Assembly: GCA_002293365.1 (NCBI GenBank)
Contig: DBDD01000231.1
Coordinates: 1 to 11,171, forward strand
Reading direction: 5' to 3'
DNA length: 11,171 bases
DNA from: Christensenella sp. UBA941
GTDB lineage: Bacteria; Bacillota; Clostridia; Christensenellales; UBA941
Position 1 is the first letter of the stretch; every line of letters begins with the position of its first letter. Both the position numbers and the translations under genes were made by a program. The notes under the pieces are model-generated. The model searched no databases. It was not told where the DNA came from and saw nothing but the letters and a program-made list of their open reading frames with translations. Positions 1-5,787 of this stretch are shown in pieces.

Positions 1-17
1 GTTTTTAGAGGGACTCA

Positions 18-50
18 ATTGTGTTGCGGGGCTAAGCCCCGCAACACAAT
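18..50. repeat. Long hairpin, family B, left copy
   Basis: A near-perfect inverted repeat with 16-nt arms (ATTGTGTTGCGGGGCT at 18-33 and its complement at 35-50) around one central base. It lies downstream of the hydroxy-acid oxidoreductase gene, beyond hairpin A. It could end transcription, but no clean T-run follows on the minus strand. Its core GTTGCG..GGC..GCC..CGCAAC recurs at 10949-10983. Confidence 0.8.
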
Positions 51-55
51 AAAAA

Positions 56-94
56 CATTATAACCGCATGGGCTTCGCCCTTGCGGTTATAATG
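56..94 (-). terminator. Long hairpin, family A, left copy; probable terminator
   Basis: The inverted repeat has 13 paired bases (CATTATAACCGCA with its complement), one mismatch (69/81), four more pairs and a TTC loop. It begins 23 bases downstream of the minus-strand stop codon at 117-119 and is followed on that strand by GTTTTTATT, as expected of an intrinsic terminator. The core CCGCA..GGGCTTCGCCC..TGCGG recurs at 10905-10941, so it is also a repeat-family member. Confidence 0.65.
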
Positions 95-116
95 CGAAAA
101 AACGCAACGTATTTGT

Positions 117-1130
117 TTAGAACGCGCAGCGCACCATTTCTCTTCGAATATCCGCGAGCGTTTTCGCGCCCGTGAGCAGCATAGCCTGGCGTAGGTTTTC
201 GCCTACCGATACGGCGTAGTTCTTTACGCCCTCCACGCCGCCGCCATAAGCCGCGACGGCGAAAGGCCGCCCGATTAGTACAGCGTCCGCTCCGAGCGCC
301 ATCGCTTTAAAGACGTCTTCGCCCGAACGGAATCCGCCATCGACAATTATCGTTATTTTGCCGCGAACGTTATTCGCGATTTCTTCCAGAACTTCGATCG
401 GCGCGGGCAAACTTGGCGATAACCTTCCTCCATGCGATGAGACGACTATGCCCTTCGCACCGGCGTCTATAGCCGCCTTAGCGGCGCGCGGCGTCATAAC
501 GCCCTTGAGTATCAACGGCAGCGGGCATTTTTGAACCAACTGCGCGAGCTCCTTTTCGGAACGGCGGATAAAAGGCCCGCCTCCGGGTATGAGGCCAACG
601 CAGTCGATATCCATAGCCAGGGCTGGAGCGCCCGCATCTACGGCTAGCTCGATACAACGGAATACGGCGTCGTCCGGAAAGCTCTTCATTGTCGGTATGC
701 CAAGGCCGCCGAGCTGTTTGATCACGGCTACAGGCTTTTCATACACTTCTAGCATAGGTCCGCCGCCTGTAAAAGCCAAGATTCCCGCTTCCGCGCCGCC
801 GGAAATAAGAACCTCGGCGTATGTCGTATCGTCGAGCTTCGGACCGTAAACGCGCTGTGGCAAGCCGATTGGAGCGATGAAGAACGGATATGCAAACGTC
901 TTACCAAACATAATAAACGAGGTGTCCGGCTTGATGTTTTCATTTACGACGTCCATATTTATGCAAATATCGTGTACCTTATCGAAGCTGCGAATAGCGT
1001 TTTCGCCGTTCCCCGCGCCTCCGGGGCCGGGGGCTACTCTTCCGCGGCAGGTTCGACAATCGCAAACGGGGCAAGCGCTGCATAAAACCATGTTTTCTTT
1101 TGCGGCCTTACGAATCTCTTCAGTTAACAT
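117..1130 (-). CDS. FMN-dependent alpha-hydroxy-acid oxidoreductase
   Basis: A 337-residue cytosolic TIM-barrel flavoenzyme of the alpha-hydroxy-acid dehydrogenase/oxidase family, which oxidises 2-hydroxy acids to 2-oxo acids using FMN. Visible family marks are the flavin-contacting Lys209 (ILKG), SSHGGR at 231-236 with the catalytic His233 and substrate-binding Arg236, and the FMN-phosphate segment DGGFRSG at 264-270 followed by IGRPF around 286. The usual family motif is SNHGGRQ; here Asn is Ser and the Gln is lost, so lactate or glycolate cannot be assumed as substrate. The N-terminus has five closely spaced cysteines (17, 20, 23, 25, 28), which could bind a metal or Fe-S cluster. The start is supported by GGAG six bases upstream. 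It lies 59 bp after the aminotransferase gene on the same strand and is probably co-transcribed with it. Family confidence is high; the substrate is unknown. Confidence 0.87.
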   Translation of the reverse strand: MLTEEIRKAAKENMVLCSACPVCDCRTCRGRVAPGPGGAGNGENAIRSFDKVHDICINMDVVNENIKPDTSFIMFGKTFAYPFFIAPIGLPQRVYGPKLDDTTYAEVLISGGAEAGILAFTGGGPMLEVYEKPVAVIKQLGGLGIPTMKSFPDDAVFRCIELAVDAGAPALAMDIDCVGLIPGGGPFIRRSEKELAQLVQKCPLPLILKGVMTPRAAKAAIDAGAKGIVVSSHGGRLSPSLPAPIEVLEEIANNVRGKITIIVDGGFRSGEDVFKAMALGADAVLIGRPFAVAAYGGGVEGVKNYAVSVGENLRQAMLLTGAKTLADIRREMVRCAF

Positions 1131-1189
1131 AGCGGGCTCCTTTATAAAATAGTATCAGGTATGCTTCCACAAACACAGAATTGGCTGTT

Positions 1190-2380
1190 TTACCCTAAAT
1201 ACTCATGCGTTAGCTTGCCTAGTATCTCCACGCCGCGCACTATCTGCTCGTCCGTCGGGGTGGAGTAATTCAGCCTGAAGCCGTTGTTAGGCCTGGATTG
1301 ATCCACGACGAACGCTACGCCCGGTATCGTCGCGACGCCGCGGCGTATGCCCTCCTCTACAAACGGAGTCGAGTCCATCCCCTCCGGCAAGAAAGCCATA
1401 ACGAACAAGCCGCCTTCAGGCTTGTTGAACACAACACCCTTATGGAAGCGTTTTTTCATTTCACCGAGCATCAGCGCAGCTTTTTTGCCGTATAGCTCGC
1501 AGGTCTGTGCAATATGCCCTTTATAGTCGCGCGTCGTCATGTATTCATGGCAGATATGCTGGAACAGTACCGTGGAGTGTACGTCCGTGCATTGCTTTGC
1601 GACGGTCATGCGCGGTATTAGCGCCCTATTGAATACTATGAAGCCGAGACGAAACGCCGGGGCCATCGTCTTTGAAAAGCTGCCGGCGTAGACGACGCGC
1701 CCATCGGTATCGAGCGTTTTTATCGCGGGGATGGGATTGCCCGCAAAGCGGATTTCACCATAGGGATTATCCTCAAGTATCATAACGCCATATTGTCTTG
1801 CAAGCTTGTAGATGGCCTTGCGCTTTTCAGCGGAGGTGGTATAGCCTGTTGGGTTCTGGAAGTTCGGTATTATATACAGCAGCTTCGCGTCCGGGTTGGC
1901 CTTTAGCGCCGCCTCAAGCTTGTCAATATCCATACCGTCCGGCCGCATAGGTACGCCTACAAGCTTCGCGTTATAGGAGCGAAACGTATTCATGCAGCCG
2001 ATAAACGAAGGCTCCTCCGTGATTATTACGTCCGCCTCGTTCAAAAACACCTTCGCCGTCAGGTCGGCCGCCTGCTGCCCTCCGGATACGATAAATAGCT
2101 CATTATCCGTGAAATCGAAGCCCTCGTTTTTCGTCAAATGCGCCTTCATGGTTTCACGCAGCGGGTCGTACCCCTCGGAAAGCCCGTATTGCAGCATGCC
2201 TATCGGGTTCTTTTCGAAAGCTTCGGAGGTTATGCGCGCAATATCTTCGACGGGGAAAGTCTCCGCCGACGGGTTGCCGCCGCCGAAGGAGATGATATTC
2301 GGGTCTTTCATAAGCTTGAAAAGCTCGCGGATGATGGAGCCTTTTACGCCTTGGAGCCGGTCGGAGATAATATATTCCAT
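1190..2380 (-). CDS. PLP-dependent class I/II aminotransferase (2-aminoadipate/MocR-type fold)
   Basis: A 396-residue fold-type I aminotransferase resembling LysN and the catalytic half of MocR proteins. Visible residues are NPTG at 176-179, Asp204 (EDNPYGE), which pairs with the PLP ring nitrogen, Tyr207, the Schiff-base Lys237 in GSFSK, and the carboxylate-binding Arg369 (GFRLNYS). It should move an amino group between an amino acid and a 2-oxo acid in the cytosol; the substrate pair cannot be read from sequence. The open frame extends to 2437, but the start at 2380 is preferred. AAAGGAG lies eight bases upstream, and a TTGACA/TATATT promoter lies inside the longer version, which would make those extra 19 codons non-coding. 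There is no fused GntR domain. It heads a likely two-gene operon with the hydroxy-acid enzyme and is divergent from the HTH-ATPase gene. Confidence 0.9.
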   Translation of the reverse strand: MEYIISDRLQGVKGSIIRELFKLMKDPNIISFGGGNPSAETFPVEDIARITSEAFEKNPIGMLQYGLSEGYDPLRETMKAHLTKNEGFDFTDNELFIVSGGQQAADLTAKVFLNEADVIITEEPSFIGCMNTFRSYNAKLVGVPMRPDGMDIDKLEAALKANPDAKLLYIIPNFQNPTGYTTSAEKRKAIYKLARQYGVMILEDNPYGEIRFAGNPIPAIKTLDTDGRVVYAGSFSKTMAPAFRLGFIVFNRALIPRMTVAKQCTDVHSTVLFQHICHEYMTTRDYKGHIAQTCELYGKKAALMLGEMKKRFHKGVVFNKPEGGLFVMAFLPEGMDSTPFVEEGIRRGVATIPGVAFVVDQSRPNNGFRLNYSTPTDEQIVRGVEILGKLTHEYLG

Positions 2381-2404
2381 GGATAGAACTCCTTTTTTGA
2401 TTTC

Positions 2405-2433
2405 AATATATAGGCGGTTTATACTTGTGTCAA
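2405..2433 (-). promoter_or_regulatory. Sigma-70-type promoter of the aminotransferase operon
   Basis: On the minus strand, TTGACA (2433-2428) is separated by 17 bp from TATATT (2410-2405), matching 6/6 and 5/6 consensus positions. Transcription would begin near 2398, leaving a short leader that contains the AAAGGAG site of the gene at 2380. Confidence 0.75.
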
Positions 2434-2458
2434 GCAACAGAGTGCTCTTTTTTCAATA

Positions 2459-2501
2459 GTTGACTTCTATTCAACAATGGTTTAGTATAAGTCATGCTAA
2501 A
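2459..2501. promoter_or_regulatory. Putative operator and promoter between the divergent genes
   Basis: Two interrupted inverted repeats stand side by side: GTTGA-N7-TCAAC (2459-2475) and TTTAG-N11-CTAAA (2481-2501). TTTAGTA recurs directly at 2525-2531. A possible plus-strand promoter, TTGACT (2460-2465) with a 17-bp spacer to TAGTAT (2483-2488), overlaps both. The HTH protein encoded just downstream could bind here and control itself and the aminotransferase operon. That is inference from position and symmetry. Confidence 0.4.
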
Positions 2502-2544
2502 GTTGACAATACTGTTGGAATAAGTTTAGTAAAGGGATGATCAC

Positions 2545-3597
2545 ATGGTAAAACAGAGAGGCCTAGTAATAAGAGAAGAAATTGAAAGGCAAATCAATTA
2601 TTCCGGTAAAATTGACGCGCAGCAAATTGCCGCCAAGTTTGGCATTAGCACGCAAGCGATATATAAACATGTGAAACTACTAATCGAAAATGCAATAATC
2701 AGTCGTGAAAAAAACGGCAAGCAATTCAAGTATGAGCTATTGCCTATCGAAAGTATAGTAAAAAGCTACTCGATAGATAGTTTAAAGGGCGATAACGGCA
2801 TGACCAAGGAGGACATCGTTATTGCTCAGGATTTTAAAGCTCACATCACACCTTATCTATCGAATCAAGCTTTTCGAAATTATTACTATGTTTTTACTGA
2901 AATTCTAAATAACGCCATTGACCATTCAGAAGGAACCGAGGTGAAAATCACTTGTGAAATTAATGATTTTTCTATAAAGACCGATATCGAGGATAAAGGC
3001 GTCGGCATATTCCAAAAGATTCAGAATTCCCTTGGCTTGAGTGATAAAAAGCACGCTTTTCTGGAGTTGGCGAAGGGCAAATTCACGACGGACGCTCAAA
3101 GGCATACGAGCCAAGGAATCTTCTTTTCATCAAAAATATCGGATGGTTTTTTTATCGAATCCGATGATATTTTATTCGCTGCTCAAGAGGGAGACGATGA
3201 CCGGCAATATCTGTCTGATTTTAAGTCCATTGGAAATGGAACAACCGTCTCTTTCCATATTGAGAGAAACACGGCCATTATAGATTCTGATGTATTCCAA
3301 AAGTACTCCGTTAATCCCGACGCCGATAGCTTTGATAAAACCATTATTCCTGTATATCTGCTTGAGTACGAAGAAAGCAACCCGTTATACGTATCACGAT
3401 CACAAGCAAAAAGACTGTTGATGCGCATAGAAACATTCCGCTCAGTGCTCTTAGACTTTGAAAACGTCCCCGATATTGGTCAGGGCTTTGCCGATGAGAT
3501 ATTCAGGGTTTTCGCCAATGCGCATCCCGAATGCAAAATAGTACCTTACAATACTACCAAAGCCGTCGAAGCCATGATTCGCCGCGTAAAGAATTAA
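2545..3597 (+). CDS. HTH / GHKL ATPase / STAS-like (DUF4325) fusion regulator
   Basis: A 350-residue soluble protein with three recognisable parts. Residues about 5-65 form a winged-helix DNA-binding domain (KIDAQQIAAKFGISTQAIYK then a charged wing). Residues about 90-240 form a GHKL/histidine-kinase-type ATPase with the N-box ELNNA-like segment at 119-127 (Glu119, Asn123, Asp126, His127), a G1 box DKGVG at 150-154, a G2 glycine (TSQG, 188-191) and NGTT at 231-234. Residues about 275-345 match the STAS-like DUF4325 family, marked by IGQGFADEIFRVF. No phospho-acceptor histidine domain or membrane segment is seen, so it is not a classical sensor kinase. The ATPase resembles anti-sigma kinases such as SpoIIAB and the last domain resembles their STAS partners, which suggests partner switching within one chain (inference). 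The gene is richer in A+T than its neighbours, suggesting separate ancestry. AAAGGG precedes the ATG by eight bases. Confidence 0.85.
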   Translation: MVKQRGLVIREEIERQINYSGKIDAQQIAAKFGISTQAIYKHVKLLIENAIISREKNGKQFKYELLPIESIVKSYSIDSLKGDNGMTKEDIVIAQDFKAHITPYLSNQAFRNYYYVFTEILNNAIDHSEGTEVKITCEINDFSIKTDIEDKGVGIFQKIQNSLGLSDKKHAFLELAKGKFTTDAQRHTSQGIFFSSKISDGFFIESDDILFAAQEGDDDRQYLSDFKSIGNGTTVSFHIERNTAIIDSDVFQKYSVNPDADSFDKTIIPVYLLEYEESNPLYVSRSQAKRLLMRIETFRSVLLDFENVPDIGQGFADEIFRVFANAHPECKIVPYNTTKAVEAMIRRVKN

Positions 3598-3626
3598 TTA
3601 AGCAAGCGATGATTAATGCGAATTTC

Positions 3627-3747
3627 TGTAGGGGCGAACAGTATTCGCCAGCTATCGCATGGTCTTCTGTAATTCTCGGGCGAACAGTATTCGCCCGCTA
3701 TCGCATGGTCTTCTGTAATTCTCGGGCGAACACAGTACTCCCCTACA
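3627..3747. repeat. 121-bp repeat element with inverted ends and 46-bp tandem units
   Basis: The ends TGTAGGGG (3627-3634) and CCCCTACA (3740-3747) are exact inverted copies. Inside are two 46-bp direct repeats (3632-3677 and 3678-3723) differing at one base, plus a partial third starting at 3724. Each unit begins with a small hairpin, GGGCGAA-CAGTA-TTCGCCC in the second copy. The right end overlaps the napH-like gene and supplies its TAG stop. Because it sits between two convergent genes, its hairpins may end transcription from both sides. There is no coding potential for a transposase. Confidence 0.8.
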
Positions 3748-4573
3748 TCCTCAGCGCGCCTTTCGGGCACGCGCGCAAGCATTCGCCGCACACTATGCAC
3801 TCCGTCGCGTTTTTGCGGCTGCGGCGGTTGTCGAGCATATCCACGTCCATTGGGCAGGCAGAAAGGCATTTCTTGCAATTCACGCATTTTTCTTCGGACT
3901 TCTTAACGCGCAGCAGTGAAAAATAGCTCATCGGCTTTAAAAATACCGTGATCGGGCAGAAATACTTGCAAAACGCGCGATTATCTCGAAAGCGATACGC
4001 AAGAAATATCCCAACGCCGTAATAGACTACATTGCCGGCAATAAAAACGATATACATCGCGCGCGCGAGTCCGGCTTCGTCGAAGATCAAGGCCCCCGCA
4101 ATGAACAGCAGCAACGTCAAAGCGAAAACGGCGTAGCGCAAAAGCCCCAGCCTTGGCTTGCGCCCATGCTCCGGCGTTTTAAACGGCAGAAAGTCTAACA
4201 CCATCGCCGTCCAGCAAGCGTAACCGCACCAGCCGCGCCCAAAGAACAGCGGTCCGGCGATTTTTGCGACGGCGTAGTGGATGACGGCCGCCTGGAATAC
4301 GCCGAGATATAAATAGTAGAAAAAGCCGGACAATTGCATGTTCTCACCGGCGAGAAACCCTAGCCCCACGAGCATATAGAGGCCGACACCAAGCTGCGTT
4401 ACCCGGCGGGCGTGCTTGTATCCGCGGCCAAATAGATAGAACCCAAGCGCGACCATAGCCCCGATATATAAGAAATTGAACAGAAAGAAAATATAGCCTG
4501 ATGAAAGCCAAAGCGTAAGCGCAATGGCCGTGAACAGCGCTAATATTCCAAAAGGAATTGCATTTTTCTTCAT
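3743..4573 (-). CDS. NapH-like membrane ferredoxin (4Fe-4S electron-transfer protein)
   Basis: A 276-residue integral membrane protein of the NapH/CcoG-like polyferredoxin group. About six hydrophobic segments are visible (roughly 5-25, 28-48, 58-75, 82-103, 145-163, 172-193). Two CxxxC sites flank the later helices: GRGWCGYAC with Cys116/120, and FCKYFCP with Cys202/206. They are typical of this family. The tail carries two classic 4Fe-4S motifs, Cys230/233/236/240 and Cys259/262/265/269, for two clusters on the cytoplasmic side. Family members pass electrons between quinones or flavins and periplasmic or cytoplasmic partners; the partner here is unknown. Its ATG overlaps the stop of the upstream flavoprotein gene (ATGA), so the two are translationally coupled. 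Its TAG stop lies in the terminal repeat of the 3627-3747 element, so the last residue or two may be element-derived. The core family call is firm; the physiological role is not. Confidence 0.87.
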   Translation of the reverse strand: MKKNAIPFGILALFTAIALTLWLSSGYIFFLFNFLYIGAMVALGFYLFGRGYKHARRVTQLGVGLYMLVGLGFLAGENMQLSGFFYYLYLGVFQAAVIHYAVAKIAGPLFFGRGWCGYACWTAMVLDFLPFKTPEHGRKPRLGLLRYAVFALTLLLFIAGALIFDEAGLARAMYIVFIAGNVVYYGVGIFLAYRFRDNRAFCKYFCPITVFLKPMSYFSLLRVKKSEEKCVNCKKCLSACPMDVDMLDNRRSRKNATECIVCGECLRACPKGALRM

Positions 4574-5220
4574 TTTGCCGCCTCTTTTCTTGCGTATGGG
4601 CGCGCCCGGATTGTCTTCAAAACGCCGTTCTTCTTCGCCATCGATCTAAAGCCCCAATTCGCAGCCAAATTGTATAAAAAGCGTGGAAACGCCGGCGCTG
4701 CAAATACGTCCGGCCCGCTTGAACCGCCGTGAATAGCTCCGGCCATTTCACTTAGCGCTTTGTATACGACGGACGCCGGCCCCTTGCTCCAATCGTCGCC
4801 AAAGGATGAAAGCATCCCGCCATGGCCGATACCCAAGCCATAGCCCCATGGAAGTCCGGATTCTTCGGCGAAATGCCGCGCCATGTTCAGCACAAGCGCA
4901 GTCTGTTCCTGCTCGTATAAGCCGCAATTGACAATCGCGTACACGCGGGGCTTCGAGGCAGCGCCTTTGGCGGCCTCTTTCAGCCGCGTCAGTACTTCAA
5001 TCAGCGGCATAGGGAACGAATCCACGTATAACGGGAATACAATTAACAGAACATCGGCGTCCAGCAGCGCAAAGGCATCTTCTTTCGCCGTAGAATTTAT
5101 CAGTTTTATGGCATGACGGGCTTCTGTTTTGACGCCCAGCAGCTTCTCTATTTGCCCGATTATGCGCCCTGATAGCGAATCTTTAATATTCGGGCTGCCG
5201 TTAATAGCCGTTATTTTCAT
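4570..5220 (-). CDS. Flavodoxin-fold NAD(P)H-dependent oxidoreductase
   Basis: A 216-residue flavodoxin-fold protein. The N-terminus MKITAINGSP with Asn7-Gly-Ser-Pro10 is the FMN phosphate-binding turn of the NADPH-dependent FMN reductase/flavodoxin_2 superfamily. The segment VFPLYVDSFP (61-70) forms the next flavin contact, as in other quinone- or azo-reductase-like members. It has no signal peptide or membrane helix and is probably cytosolic. It overlaps by four bases with the flavoprotein gene upstream and with the NapH-like gene downstream. This conserved-looking packing implies that the three proteins work as one redox unit. It could carry electrons between NAD(P)H and the membrane Fe-S protein, or reduce quinones or nitro compounds; the sequence does not decide. 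The basic C-terminal tail (about residues 192-216) is longer than in the minimal fold. Confidence 0.82.
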   Translation of the reverse strand: MKITAINGSPNIKDSLSGRIIGQIEKLLGVKTEARHAIKLINSTAKEDAFALLDADVLLIVFPLYVDSFPMPLIEVLTRLKEAAKGAASKPRVYAIVNCGLYEQEQTALVLNMARHFAEESGLPWGYGLGIGHGGMLSSFGDDWSKGPASVVYKALSEMAGAIHGGSSGPDVFAAPAFPRFLYNLAANWGFRSMAKKNGVLKTIRARPYARKEAAK

Positions 5221-5771
5221 ACTCTTGCCTCCAGTACGCTCATAAGGGCTTGCTCATTTTGTGCAAGTTCTTCAATATTGCCGACGCTAAGCGCTAAATA
5301 TCTCTCCGGACGCATGTTCAAGGCGTTACGCCGCGCCAGGCGTTTAAATGTTTCCCGCTGAGCTGTCTCTCCGCCATACCCTACTGCGACCCATACTGGA
5401 AAACGCTCGTAGCGCATTGGGTGGTGTACTTCGCCTTCGTAGACCTCCATAAAAGGCAGGACGTTTTGGACGGAGCGGTCGAGAAACGCCTTGATATCCG
5501 CGGAAAAGCCGCCGAACGTGATTTCTGTTAGCAGAACGACAGCGTGCGCGCGCATCACTTGACGCGCGATTTCGTTGATCCCGTCGCTTTTCACGGCGCA
5601 TTCCCCGGGCGTTTTGAGCCAACATGTGAAACAGCCCGTACATGGCGCCGTTTGTTCGCTGTTCAGCGTGAACGCCAATACGCCGTACCCCGCCCGCGAG
5701 AGCATGGCTTCAAATGCGCCTCCAAGACCGTTTTCATCGCACTTGCGGTCGCGCAATAATAATATTTGCAC
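5217..5771 (-). CDS. Iron-sulfur-flavoprotein-like NADPH/FMN reductase family protein
   Basis: A 184-residue flavodoxin-fold protein with a compact cysteine cluster at 44, 47, 50 and 58 (CTGCFTCW, then C after seven residues). This is the Cx2Cx2Cx(5-7)C pattern that binds 4Fe-4S in archaeal iron-sulfur flavoproteins; related flavodoxin-family reductases carry similar cysteines without proven clusters. Residues 81-98 (LTEITFGGFSADIKAFLD) form the second flavin-binding region. The frame is open to 5810, but the GTG at 5771 is preferred: AAGGAGG lies nine bases before it, and the longer version would read into the palindrome and overlap padR. The gene begins 16 bp after the padR stop, and its own stop overlaps the next start (ATGA). 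It is the first enzyme of the PadR-controlled operon. Family assignment is good; the physiological electron acceptor is unknown. Confidence 0.82.
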   Translation of the reverse strand: MQILLLRDRKCDENGLGGAFEAMLSRAGYGVLAFTLNSEQTAPCTGCFTCWLKTPGECAVKSDGINEIARQVMRAHAVVLLTEITFGGFSADIKAFLDRSVQNVLPFMEVYEGEVHHPMRYERFPVWVAVGYGGETAQRETFKRLARRNALNMRPERYLALSVGNIEELAQNEQALMSVLEARV

Positions 5772-5787
5772 TTGCGTTAACCTCCTT

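Noticed and set aside
2381..2437. Longer aminotransferase N-terminus starting at 2437
   Set aside because: The extra 19 codons span a TTGACA/TATATT promoter and the ribosome binding site of the ATG at 2380.
1992..2459. 155-codon plus-strand open frame over the aminotransferase start
   Set aside because: It is antisense to conserved aminotransferase sequence, with low-complexity Ser-rich translation typical of a shadow frame.
3632..3734. Regularly spaced 46-bp repeats that could suggest a CRISPR array
   Set aside because: The units are head-to-tail tandem copies with no unique spacers between them, and only 2.2 copies exist; no cas genes are nearby.
3531..3926. 131-codon plus-strand open frame across the repeat element
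   Set aside because: It overlaps the end of the HTH-ATPase gene and antisense to the ferredoxin cysteine motifs, and it encodes the 46-bp repeat; no family resemblance or ribosome binding site.
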